Source: Brassica napus
Lineage: Eukaryota; Streptophyta; Magnoliopsida; Brassicales; Brassicaceae
Assembly (NCBI RefSeq): GCF_020379485.1
Contig: NC_063452.1
Coordinates: forward strand, 37,772,650-37,836,649
Length of the DNA: 64,000 bases
Reading direction: 5' to 3'
Made by a program: the position numbers and the translations under genes. Position 1 is the first letter of the stretch. Each line of letters starts with the position of its first letter. Under the pieces are notes generated by a model that was not told the origin of the DNA, did no database searches, and saw only the letters and a program-made list of their open reading frames with translations. This document shows, in pieces, positions 34,311 through 44,629 of the stretch.

Positions 34311-34790
34311 ATCTTTCCCTATATTTCGACAGTTTTTGTTGGTAAACTTTCTTTTTTTTTTCGTTGGTAAACTTTCTCTATCTGAATTACTCATAATCTC
34401 AGAATTTTCATCTAGTTGTTCGAGCACCTCCACTACCTTTTCACCAGTTTTCTCTACGCCCCTTTTGAGCAATTTTACTTTTGCTTTCGGCGTGCATTGC
34501 TTAAATGCCCTCATTTGTTACACTTGTCTAATATCCACAGATAAATGAAATTTCTGCCATTACTCCAAGTTTTGACTTGAAATGATGAGACTTTGGCAAG
34601 TCGTTTGTCATATCATCTATCACAAACACCTTCAATTCCTCTAAACTAGTGCATGGTACCGTGTTAGGATGCAATTTTTTTGGCTTTCCTACTGCATTAG
34701 TGATAAAGCCCAAACCATCCAATAAAAACAACAGTTTATGAAAAACTCTTTTCATTGTGATCCATATTGGAGTTGAACTCTCGTAGACTA
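34302..34790 (-). pseudogene. LINE ORF1 fragment (DUF4283/zinc-knuckle type)
   Basis: Reading leftwards from 34,755: LDGLGFITNAVGKPKKLHP, then LEELKVFVIDDMTNDLPKS, then a damaged CCHC-like zinc knuckle (...ICGY...), then a Lys/Glu-rich tail to 34,302 in a different frame. This order is that of the nucleic-acid-binding ORF1 of Brassicaceae L1 elements. There is a stop or frame change within the knuckle. It lies on the opposite strand to the ORF2 fragment at 33.6-34.06 kb. Confidence 0.6.
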
Positions 34791-34979
34791 AAAAAAAGAC
34801 TACACGTTATTTTTCCTCTTTTTAGTTGTCTTCTAATATGAAGATACAAATTGAGTAACCAATAAACCGAGAGTGAGTTACAAAAAAAAGAACATTTTTC
34901 TCTCTTTTACAATGCAAATTAGAAAAGGAGGAGACTTTTTTTTTTCCTAGTTTTTATTTTTATTTATTTTCTCCTTTTT

Positions 34980-35400
34980 TTATTTTTTATCCACTGTATC
35001 CATAACATCCTAACCTCCATCTAAGTATCATCCTCCATATCCACAACCTTCGTATCAACTTTCGTATCCACAACCTCCAATCCAGTATCCACCGCCACCT
35101 CAACCTCTGTATCCTTCACTCTCACCTCTTATACCTCCACCCTATCCACCAGCACCTCCTTCTTTTGAATAACTACCTCTGCCACCACTGTATTCACCTC
35201 CATATCCGTCACCTTCATATCCATAACCACCACAAACCTCCATTTCAAAATGCACCACCACCTCCACCGCAGCCTCCACAAAGCATTTCTTCCCTTCCTT
35301 CCACTCCCGCTTATACATTTCTGTGCCGGAGAAAGACCATACCGAACTTGATTGTGTTTGCCGTAACGGCAGCTCATAAGAAGAAGATCTTGAGAGAATG
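34980..35400. other. Pro-rich (plus) / Gly-rich (minus) coding debris
   Basis: Repeated CCTCCATATCCACAACCT-like words give PPYPQPSY-type proline-rich peptides on the plus strand and GYGYEGDGYGGEYSGG-type glycine-rich peptides on the minus strand. Stops occur in both. The neighbouring minus-strand sequence (35,340-35,545) could be the upstream part of a glycine-rich protein, which would favour the minus strand, but I cannot name a gene. Confidence 0.35.
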
Positions 35401-35879
35401 ATAAGGATTCGGAGATGCTATCAGCCCGAGATTGAAAACCTTCATCGGCGGATCCCATCAAAATCGATTTGGAGAACAATCTGATCCTCAATGTCTCTGT
35501 AGTTAGAGCATCATCCAAAAATTTTTTTATGGGTTTGTACAACAAATGAAGAAGACGGTGGTTTGACTTTCAGAATCACTTTCCTCGTTACAAGACCCAA
35601 GTCTTGGCCTTTAGATCAATCAATAACAGCCTCAGAGAGGATCAGATTCCTGCTCGCACCACAGACTTCACCGTTGGCAAGTGAAACGAATTTGGATTTA
35701 TTCTGTCCAGCAACAATCGGCGTCCTCTTAGAAGGAGACGCGGTGAGGGACCTCGTCGATACCGACATTTGATCTGAGTTTGACTAACACAATCTCACAC
35801 CCTCCTTGGAAAAGCAAATGTACCCAGAGAACAAGAGAGAGGCGTTCTTGTTCGATCTTGGAGAAGGTCGGAGGAGATC
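35400..35879 (-). other. Possible gene-fragment DNA interrupted by element D
   Basis: Together with 39,040-39,280 this would be contiguous once element D and one AGATC are removed. Minus-strand reading gives short Ser/Pro-rich open frames with a start at 39,255 (MATDRLSKSTNLKPC) and another at 35,768 (MSVSTRSLTASPSKR). I do not recognise the product and the frames are short, so this may be captured or decayed gene sequence. Confidence 0.3.
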
Positions 35880-36251
35880 TGTTGGGAATGGATTTACATC
35901 CTCCTCAAGGCCCACTAGATATTGAACTAGACCCATATGGTTAGGAAGCCCTAGGCTTCATCTTTCTATAAATAAGGAGCTATCTCCTTATGAGAAAGGA
36001 TCTTCTCTTCTTCCATTTTAGACCTAGAACACATCTTACAAAGAGTTTATATCATTTTAGATTTACTTTACACTAGAAATCATTCTTGTAATACAATCTA
36101 TGATCAATAAACTCTTTTTGATGTTCATTTCTCATTTGGTTCTTTCAAGATTTCTCCTAAACCTCAAGAATCTAATCTTTTATTTTTAGATTCTTTATTT
36201 GATTGATTCCAACAAACACCACCAACATAAACACCATTTTTGGATCAAACA
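35880..36251 (+). repeat. Element D 5' LTR
   Basis: The LTR is 372 bp. A TATA-like CTATAAATAAGG lies near 35,968 and an AATAAA-type signal near 36,107 (GATCAATAAACTC), so promoter and polyadenylation signals are in the expected order. It differs from the right LTR by only a few bases. Confidence 0.93.
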
Positions 36252-37013
36252 GTTGGCGCTAGAAGGAGGGGGCTAGAGAGAACTATCTTGAAAGCATTTC
36301 AAATTTGGGAAAATCCTAGATCTGTGCCCATCAAACTCAGTTCAAGAGATAAGTTTACAAAACGATATCTCATTATTAAATTCGATTTCATTGACTATAG
36401 CATGATATATATATGCTTAATCAAGGAGAAGGATTTGAACGATTTAAAAAAAAAAATTATTATTATTGGATTTAGAGTTGCCGGTCAAAACGGAGATGGT
36501 GGGAGTTCCATCAGAATCCCGACGACAACCTAGCGTGTGACGGAAGGAGAGATCGGCCAGAGCTGTTTCTCCTGCAGTAGCCGTACCGTCCAGATAGAGC
36601 TCTCCGGCAAAGGAAACAAAGGCGGTCGCAGGTCGATCCGTGAGCTGACGAGATCCAGACAATTTCTAATCTCCGGCGAGCTTGTAAAAGGACGAGGTCG
36701 TCGTTGAATCCTCAGATCCGTCGAGCTCCATTCAACTGCAACCGACAGCAACCTAGCGCGATCTGGATCAAAGGAAAACGATCCCGTAATCACCTTGTCA
36801 ATCGTCGGCGCCGACTGTGGAGACTCTCGAACGTGCTCCAAGTTCGAGACTAGATCACGGCGAGGAAAGCTTCCTCCTTTTCATCCCTACGCTGACGATC
36901 ATCCACCGGCAACGTCACCAAGCTCCCCGAAAGTTATAACAAAGACCACAGTGGTTCATCAACAAAGCATCTCTGAAACTTGAAGCTTTCACCCTTGCTT
37001 GACAAGGCCGCAA

Positions 37014-37255
37014 AGCTCTCCGTTCTTGTGTTCCCCGACGAGATCGTTGACTGTGTAAGGCAAGCCTCACTTTGCTGACTTCAACCTGGTTCCTTACGAA
37101 TGGGGAGGCTTCGTTCACCCTTGGATTGATGCATTAGCTATGGCCCGAGTGGGTCTCGAGGAGCTTAGGTTAAAGAAGATGGTTGCCTCAGACGAAAGCC
37201 TTGAGCTTCTTTCAAGTTCCTTTGCGAGTTCCCCGTCTCTTGTGCTCGTTTGTTT
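37014..37255 (+). pseudogene. Fragment of a TIR1/AFB auxin-receptor F-box gene inside element D
   Basis: From about 37,054 the plus strand translates continuously as [18 protein letters not shown]..., then PWIDALA, then [20 protein letters not shown] and SLVLVC. This is the end of the first part and the start of the leucine-rich repeats of AFB2/AFB3-type receptors. Just upstream, FPDEIVD resembles the start of the F-box of the same protein, but about 50 residues between are missing and TAA separates the two. After 37,255 similarity is lost. In host plants the full protein of about 575 residues perceives auxin within an SCF ubiquitin ligase. Here it is a captured, inactive exon piece. Confidence 0.75.
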
Positions 37256-37906
37256 CTCTCCGCAACTGGCACGAACAGGAGAGGAAAAGAGTTCGGTAAG
37301 AACAAGCTCATCTCCTGATCTCGCAAGACTGCAACGATGGAGCTCGATCTTGCAAGATAAGCTCACGGACCAGAGTTCTACACAAGCCTGGCTTCACAAG
37401 ATTGTTTACCGCTCAAAACGCATTCCAACCCGTCGTTAAGTTTAGCTTCTTGGACAGAAGCAATCACGTGACGGCCTTGGCAGTAACGCTTCGATCTACG
37501 CACCGGCTTCTTACACTTCACCACCATCACGTCTTCAAAAGCTCTGTACAACCAGAAATGTTGAGCAGCAAACACGATCTCGGCAGAGGATGCAATGGTC
37601 GCGACGATGTTGTGAGAAGATCAATTTGTAATACACGGATTCATCACAGTTCATCCGTGTCTCTATAGTGGTTATTACAAGCTTCTGTGAAAATCAGAGC
37701 TCAGCAACCTCAACTGCACGAGTCAAGATTCTCTGCAAGTGGATATAAGAATAGTTTGATTTATTACTTCCTTCTCGACAACCACGTCCTCGGACACTTC
37801 TTTCTTCTCCACACTAAAGATAAGCCCTCTCACTAAATCATCACATGCTTTAATCACCTTTATATTATACATATGTCTCATGGTGAAGATCATAGCTGTG
37901 GTTTAT

Positions 37907-37910
<4 letters not shown>

Positions 37911-37940
<30 letters not shown>
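37911..37940. repeat. A30 homopolymer inside element D
   Basis: A run of about 30 adenines follows TTTATTATT. It may mark the 3' end of a transcript-derived insert or may simply be a slippage tract; no target duplication was found beside it. Confidence 0.85.
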
Positions 37941-37944
<4 letters not shown>

Positions 37945-38302
37945 AACCATTTCATTCTCGTATAACCTTTATGAGATGATATTAATAGTTAGCATGTTTG
38001 TGGGTTATGCAAAAGTTGCTTGTTTCTTTTGGTTTATACTAATCTGATCATGATCATGTTTTTTGTGAGCCAGTGATCGTTGGGCCAAAGAGAATCAACA
38101 AGCGGTTGCCACCGTCATGTCCTCACGCTTCGAAAGATGAGCTTTCGGCTACGAGCTTGTCGGGAGCAGAACAAACGGCACAAGCCAGCACATTTTTCAA
38201 CGTCATCATAGCCTGACGAACACACAAGCCAACAGCTTGCTTGGCACACACGATCTCAACACGAAACTTCGGGTCGGCAATAGTTCGGTAAACGTGTATT
38301 TT

Positions 38303-38565
38303 AGGCACGAGTTTAAATTGAACTTGCTTTTTATTAGGCACGAGTTTGCGGTCGACTCGCTTATTGTTAGACACGAGTTTACAAAAACTCATCTTTGGCT
38401 AGGCATGAGTTTACAGAAGTTCTCCTTCCACTAGGCACGAGTTCTCAGTAAACTCGCATCTGTCTTAGCATGAGTCAAGTAAACTCGTCTTTCGCTAAGC
38501 ACGAGTTTAAAGCAAACTCGCTTTTTACTAGGCACAAGTTCGAAATAAACTCGCCTAAACCGTCA
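38303..38565. repeat. 32-33-bp tandem repeat with hairpin potential, eight copies
   Basis: The words GCACGAG/GCATGAG start at about 38,305, 38,338, 38,371, 38,403, 38,435, 38,468, 38,499 and 38,532. In the best copies ACGAGTTT is followed within a few bases by AAACTCG, so each unit can form a small stem-loop. The array ends about 100 bp before the polypurine tract of element D. Confidence 0.85.
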
Positions 38566-38662
38566 TAGGCTTGAGTGTGTCTAGTTCATTGTCTAATAAA
38601 CCCTATTCGTAAACTTCGTAGAGATCGATTCCATCTCTCTCAACGAACTTGGGGGGACTTAC

Positions 38663-39034
38663 TGTTGGGAATGGATTTACATCCTCCTCAAGGCACATTA
38701 GATATTGAACTAGACCCATATGGTTAGGAAGCCCTAGGCTTCGTCTTTCTATAAATAAGGAGCTACCTCCTTATGAGAAAGGATCTTCTCTTCTTCCATT
38801 TTAGACCTAGAACACATCTTACAAAGAGTTTATATCATTTTAGATTTACTTTACACTAGAAATCATTCTTGTAATACAATCTATGATCAATAAACTCTTT
38901 TTGATGTTCATTTCTCATTTGGTTCTTTCAAGATTTCTCCTAAACCTCAAGAATCTAATCTTTTATTTTTAGATTCTTTATTTGATTGATTCCAACAAAC
39001 ACCACCAACATAAACACCGTTTTATGATCAAACA
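38663..39034 (+). repeat. Element D 3' LTR
   Basis: The LTR is 372 bp, ends match the left copy, and AGATC follows immediately. The polypurine tract CTTGGGGGGACTTAC lies directly upstream. Confidence 0.93.
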
Positions 39035-39288
39035 AGATCCAATTGAGTAGTGGGCTCTTCTGACACACATTTCGCCGCAACGAGTAAGGGAGATTCCGCG
39101 ATTGATGAAACTTGAAGATACAGAGGAGGAAAAAGACGAAGAACGCTGAAGTTGGAGATGGTCGGACTCAGTGGAGAAGATTCCATTGGTGGACCGAGAG
39201 GCACGGTGGAGCACGGTTTAAGGTTTGTGGATTTAGAGAGGCGGTCGGTAGCCAACAGATAAATACCAGAGAAAGAGACGGATCTAAG

Positions 39289-40190
39289 TGTACGAACCTT
39301 ATTTTACTACAGCAGCTGATATTTGGAAAAGTAATATGAACATAAATTAAAATTACGATACCTAAATATATAAGAATAAAGAAGAATTGCAGAGTCTAGA
39401 TGGTTGATTTTTTTACTTAAATTTTTAAAAGCCACGTAGTGTGATGGTTTCACACTACGTGGATTTTAAGAAATAGATCTCACTTTCTCTATAATGTGGA
39501 TACTTTAAAAGCCACGTAGTGTGATGGTTTCACAATAGGTTTTATTTAAATGAGTATCTATCGAACGTTCACACTACGTTCACAACTGCTGTATTGTTTC
39601 TGTTTACCATCACCAAAAAAAGAGTATCTATCGAACTTAATTTTGTGATGTACTCTCAGACTCAAAATAAAAAAATATTAATATAACTATTTAAAGTAGG
39701 AGAAAGTGATTTGTTGTTGTTGAACGTCTATTTTTTTCTATAATGCTTACGAGCTCTTTTATATAAAAATAATGAGAAGCACAAAATTCATTCTTCAACA
39801 CAAAAATGAAATTTCTATGGTGCACTAATGGAGACTTTAATTCTTATCAATTAATATGTGAATTAATTCCACATTTTGACAAAGAAATTAAAGAGTAAAA
39901 TTATTATTGTTTTGACCAATTCAAACAAAATAATATACTTTAAAATGAATTTCTTTTTTTATATTTTATCAATATAAAAGATCAACATATATTTGATTCA
40001 AGTTAATGAACATGAAGTCCAACTAACAAATCAAAACTCAAATCCAAGTTCAAATATTCAATGAGTGTATTTGCTACTTTGTACAAGTTTCTCAAATCAC
40101 ACACATTAGACTTCCATTTCTCATTTAAATAAAACTTCATTTTTGACATATGAATACATTATTCATAATGTTCAAAAAATAGTTCCAACA
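39289..40190 (-). repeat. Element E left LTR (902 bp)
   Basis: It matches 61,364-62,157 along its length. It carries about 100 extra bases near 39,430-39,530, including an 80-bp local duplication and a near-perfect palindrome. On the minus strand it starts TGTTGGAACTATTTT, a common start of Copia-type LTRs. Confidence 0.75.
39432..39462. repeat. Perfect 13-bp inverted repeat with 5-base loop
   Basis: CCACGTAGTGTGA and TCACACTACGTGG are exact reverse complements separated by TGGTT. The left arm and loop are repeated at 39,512-39,530 without the right arm. The ACGTAGTG/CACTACGT core contains ACGT, a bZIP-type core, but no function can be inferred from that alone. Confidence 0.9.
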
Positions 40191-41388
40191 ATCCCGCACA
40201 TGAATAGAAATGATTCTAGACACTAGACGACTCGATAGACTTGACTTCCTAGACAAGGCTCAACAAGACTCAACTAAGGACATTTGAGAGTACAAACGAA
40301 AAATCCACTGCATGGTGAGTTGGTAGCAATTTTTCAGCCTTGAAACAATCATTGTTAATAGCTATCGGATTTACTCGGCCAGAAGGTGGACATGATGTCT
40401 TGAACCTCCCGGGCTTTTGTGTAAACCTAGACAATAGCTATAACATAGCTTCATTGTCTCACAGAACTAGGTTCTCTATTGTATTCATTTTTGGCCGTGA
40501 ACAGTCCTGGTTAATCATGAGTGAACTTGGAGAATATAACATTTCTTTCATCCTCCTATAAACGGCCCTATTTAACACTCACAAGGTGATTTGCCATTAG
40601 TTTTAATTATAGGAGTATCATATACTACTCCATTCATATCTCAAAACAATGAACACAAATAAATAAAAGTCAATGTTTATCCTCTATTCTTTACATGTAG
40701 CACTGTTTAATCATCATAGGAACTGCGTATAGACCGAAATCGTATAGTGCTTTGGACAGATTTAGTTTGACTCAGTTGTCTCCTTGAACCTATTTCTTGG
40801 GATATTCAGTCAGTTAGGTAGAGTTACCGCCAAACCTCATCTTAATTCAGAGGCTATCCATTCCTTTAGATGATATAACAATTTGATCACACCTTTAATA
40901 AAAAGATCATAGGTTGTCATCATAGTAAACATAATCTCTTGAGATTAGTCGATATCAATTGTCTAATGATTTTTGTCATATTTTTTTTTAAGATACAATT
41001 AACCATTATACACAAAACTCAGTGTATGGCAAATTTTTTTTTTTTGAAAAGATCATATTGTTATAACGATCACTAAAGTTCATTTGGCCTCTTGCCAACA
41101 ACTTTATATGGTAAGCAAAGCTTCCTGAACATTTCTTGAGATAACTCAAAAACATGCATATTTACATTTAACATCTCTTAAGAGTTTAGAAAATTAATCT
41201 ACAACTCCTTTATGAATAAAAAATAATTTCGAAAATTATTACAATTTTTCTTTAAAATGTGTTTCATTCTTAGAAATTCACATTTTTTCATACAACTATT
41301 TCCGAAGTTCTCTCAAGGTGATTTATAAATCCAACTTATATATCATTTGAATTTTTCCAAAACATATTTTTTTTTTTTAGCAAATATA
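40191..41388. other. Non-coding interior of element E, left of the CACTA nest
   Basis: There is no gag or pol similarity in any frame. The sequence is moderately AT-rich with several poly-T runs (40,982, 41,035 and 41,370). Its texture is that of the untranslated interior of a non-autonomous LTR element. Confidence 0.45.
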
Positions 41389-41750
41389 CACTACAGAAAA
41401 TGTGGGTATTAATAGCATTAGATGATAGCGTTTATGACAATTATGCTATCGTATATGAACATTTATTTTTGTTATAGCGTTTATCGATTTAAAATGCTAT
41501 ATTTACTATGGCAGAAAAATAAAAAGAATTTAGCTGCCTTAATTTACTAAGTGCATGCGAAATTTCACATTTGGCACCAAAAGATACGTTTGGTAAAATT
41601 GTTTTTTTAGCCTAAGTCATTTCCTTTTTACAAAGAAAAAAAAAGCTTATCGTCGTTGTAGACTCTTCTTCTAAGTCTTTCCCAAACTCCTTCATCCATG
41701 GTGAATTGGCTCCTTCGTCTTCCTCTGTGGCTCTTCACCACCATCACATT

Positions 41751-43416
41751 TGTAACGGCCCGGTTTCTGGCCCAAAAAAATTTCATAAAAGAATGGGCTT
41801 CTCTACGGCCCATTTGACAAAAACCTAGGGTTCCCTTCACCCTTCCCTATAAAAAGAGGCGCAGCCTCTCACTTTTCTCTCATTTCTAAAACTTGAGCGA
41901 AGCTCTGCAGAGATTTAGAGAGACTAGGAAACCCTAGCCGTCAAGCTTCTCTTTTCCTTTTCTCTCTTCTTCTCTCACGCCTCTCTTTCTCTCTCTCTCT
42001 CTCTCTGTGATCTCTCTCTTCTCTCCCTCCTCCTCGCCGGTGCCGTGTGGTGGTGGTGGTGGTGGTTGCAGCTGATTGGTGGTGGTTGTCAGATCTCGCC
42101 GCTCTCTTGGTTCCTTGTTCCAGATCTGTTCAGATCTCCTCTCCCTTGTCTCTTGTTTCCAGATCTAGATCCAGATCTAGGCTAAGGTGGAGTGTCTTGA
42201 ACCCATCTTGTTCTCATGTACTGTATACTCCTTTATGTTGGAGTTAGGGTTGATTAGACCCTGTTTGAAAGCTAGGATGATAGATCCTGATTATTGCTAG
42301 GATGTTAGATGATCGGAACACGATGCATAAGAACCCTCATATTGTTAAATGGGACTTAGTAAACTGAAATGAAGTTGTGGTAGCGATGATTGATTGGTAA
42401 TTTATGCTTGTATGTTTGGATGTGTAGTCCCATGAGTGGTTTGTGATTAAAGCTAGGATGCTAGAGAGAAATGAATGCTAAGCTGATAGATGAGTAATGT
42501 TTGTTAATGTTATTGAAGTAGAACTTGAGTGCAATGTGTATTGTGTGTGGCACCGATAACGGGTGGCGTCTAGTGAATGAGTCCAAGTACAAGTCTAAAT
42601 GAAAAGGAAAGTGAATGAGAATGGGAAGGGATAAGTGAAAATGATAAGGATGTGAAAGGATAAGCGAAAGTATGAAAGAATAAGGTTACGGTTAAGCATG
42701 GATGGGAAAGCATATAGAGGGTCTAAGGAAAGTATGTGGGGTAGTAGTCCACGCTAGGTATCCATAGGAGATGTGGCCAATCCACAAGAATATGGAAGCA
42801 CCCATAGGAGATGTGGTCAATCCACAAGAATATGGGGTAGAAGCCTAGTTGGGGCTACCCACTGTTGAAAAGGACGAAAAGATGAAAAGGATGTGCATTG
42901 TAGGGTTTTTAGCTCATGGTCGGGTAACAGGGAGTTAAAGGTGTCATAGGATCGAGTCGGACTGGTATGATGAGTCGGTTAAGTCTAGGGTTTAACGTGT
43001 GTGGCAATGAGTGAGTTCATTGTAATGATTGATCACTAGGTTGCTAGAAATGTATGGAATTGAATGTGGACAATTAGTGATGACAGTATGAAATGATAAA
43101 AATACATTACCTGATTGTAGTGGCTAGTCAGTCCTAGTTCCCGCATAGAGTAGTGTAGAGTGTCATGCGGGCAGGCTGGTCTAGAGCCACTTCACTGAGT
43201 AACTTGTTGCTCACTCCTCCATTTTCATTTCCCTGTGCGCAGGACTGTAAGTAGAAGTATATGGATGTGGGTGTGACGGTATTTGAAAGAAGGTTATGCG
43301 CCCGTCGGCTCTCGGGACCAGTAACGGGACACGTAGGGTTGTCTAAATGAGTAGACACGTGTCCATAACGCCCTTTCGATAACCCCGGTCGGACACCGGG
43401 GGATCGGGCCATTACA
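41751..43416 (+). mobile_element. Solo LTR (chromovirus-like) inside the outer CACTA
   Basis: The 1,666-bp sequence starts TGTAACGGCCCGGTTTCTGG and ends GGGCCATTACA. It is flanked by perfect 5-bp duplications ACATT (41,746-41,750 and 43,417-43,421). No internal retrotransposon sequence is present, so it is a solo LTR left by LTR-LTR recombination. TGTAACG starts of this sort are frequent in Tekay/Del-type chromoviruses. A TATA box TATAAAAAG lies at 41,848, followed by a CT-rich leader. Confidence 0.85.
41848..41856 (+). promoter_or_regulatory. TATA box of the solo LTR
   Basis: CCCTATAAAAAGAGGCGCAG is a strong plant TATA context, followed by CT-rich sequence typical of LTR transcription starts. 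A solo LTR may still drive transcription into flanking DNA, here towards the captured CID-like exons 1.7 kb away. Confidence 0.6.
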
Positions 43417-43541
43417 ACATTGGCCGTCTCTAGCTTCTTTTTCTTATTCCCTTCGTTTTATCAATTCCAATTGCACAGAAACTAAAACTGTAGAGGTCAT
43501 TGACCTAGATCTGGGACACAACAATCTATAAGAAACAGAAG

Positions 43542-44340
43542 ATGAATCCTCAGACAAGTATGGCTCTGCGTGAAGACCTCATTCAAAGAACTGTCTATGT
43601 GTCTGATATTGACTAACAGGTTTGTAAAAGCTTCCACCTTTCTTCAATGGTTCTTCCACAGGCTTACGATATTCTCACTTATATAATCTTAATTTTTTGG
43701 GTTTAGGTCACTGAGGAGCAGCTTGATTGTTTGTTCATCGGCTTTGGGCAGGTCTACGTCTCTTCTACAAGTTCATATTTGTTTGTGGTGTGTTCTTTGT
43801 CATGGCTGGTTTTAGTTGTTTATGTTGTTGACTGTTTGATCACATTCTAGTGGAAAGTTATGTGCTTTTTAGACTTAAGAGTCAGTACTAGTCCTGTTTT
43901 TGGTTCTCAGGCTGAAGATGAGCATGAGATGCGTGCGAGAACTATCTACTACACTAACATCGACACTAAGGTGATTCTCTAAGATTTTTTTTCCTTCACA
44001 GCTCTATAATGAAACATAAAGTAGCTAACTTTGATGAGTTTACAGGTCACTCAAACGGACATAAAACTCTTATTTGAGGCTGCGTGTGGAGAGGTATACC
44101 GTCTGAGGCTTCTGGGAGATTATCATCATCCCCAACTAGAATCGGTTTCGATGAGTTTGTCATGGTAAAGCACTGTTGATCTTTATCAAAACTTGTTTGA
44201 AGTACATATACTTTACCATTGTATCCATGGTTTTAAAGTATCCTTCTTTTCTCTTTGGCAGGCTGAAAGTGCAGTAACTACTCTCAATTGCAGTGGCGTG
44301 CTTCTTGGCTCTTTACAGATAAGGCCCCAAAAACAAACCA
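43542..44340 (+). pseudogene. Captured exons of a CID8-13-like RRM protein gene
   Basis: Five exon-like segments with intact GT...AG borders: 43,542-43,619, 43,707-43,751, 43,911-43,970, 44,046-44,164 and 44,262 to about 44,340. They translate as MNPQTSMALREDLIQRTVYV (start of the first RNA-recognition motif), VTEEQLDCLFIGFGQ, AEDEHEMRARTIYYTNIDTK, VTQTDIKLLFEAACGEVYRL and AESAVTTLNCSGVLLGSLQI. This is the order of Arabidopsis CID8-CID13-type proteins, which carry a PAM2 motif and two RRMs. The PAM2 part and the end of RRM1 are missing, and TAA replaces a Gln codon at 43,614-43,616. Exons a to b keep their introns, so capture was at DNA level. Confidence 0.8.
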
Positions 44341-44403
44341 TTTTCTCAAACATTTTTTGTTACTTGGTTATGAATCCGAACGTTGACGTGTTTTTGATGG
44401 TTT

Positions 44404-44610
44404 GATCACAGGGTGAGTCCCTCAAATACACATGTTTGTTCCCGTGCTATCTCTGCTCTCCCGGACATGTAAAGATCTTAAACTCTAAAGTATTTTGTTT
44501 TCCCATGTGTAAAATGAAATCCTCGGAATATACCGCGGTATTCTGACGGACATTCTTGATGATGTAAAGATCACAGGGTGAGTCCCTCAAATACACATGC
44601 TTGATGATGC
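44404..44610. other. Rearranged filler DNA next to the inner CACTA
   Basis: A 31-bp word (44,404-44,434) recurs at 44,569-44,599. The 134 bp between contain an out-of-order patchwork of inner-CACTA sub-terminal sequence (AAAATGAAATCCTCGGAATA near 44,513, then CGGTATTCTGACGGACATTC near 44,535) and pieces of local sequence such as CTTGATGATG. This pattern fits template-switching repair of a break at a former or attempted insertion site. Confidence 0.65.
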
Positions 44611-44629
44611 CACTACAAGAAAACAGCGG

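Larger units (their letters stand above)
35880..39034 (+). mobile_element. Element D: 3.16-kb non-autonomous LTR retrotransposon carrying gene fragments
   Basis: Two 372-bp LTRs (35,880-36,251 and 38,663-39,034), nearly identical, open TGTTGGGAATGG and close GATCAAACA. The element is flanked by perfect 5-bp duplications AGATC (35,875-35,879 and 39,035-39,039). A primer-like site GTTGGCGCTAGAAGGAGGGG follows the left LTR, and a polypurine tract CTTGGGGGGACTT precedes the right one, so orientation is plus. The 2.4-kb interior has no gag or pol; it contains a piece of an auxin-receptor gene, an A30 run and a 32-33-bp repeat array. Confidence 0.92.

Noticed and set aside
36444..36841. Minus-strand open frames in element D (Ser/Arg/Pro-rich)
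   Set aside because: There is no recognisable domain and they overlap other frames; they may be part of captured sequence but cannot be supported as a gene.
38123..38392. Minus-strand HVYRTIADPKF, resembling the end of TIR1/AFB proteins
   Set aside because: It is only about ten residues, on the strand opposite to the clear AFB fragment, and the rest does not match; too weak to call a second captured piece.
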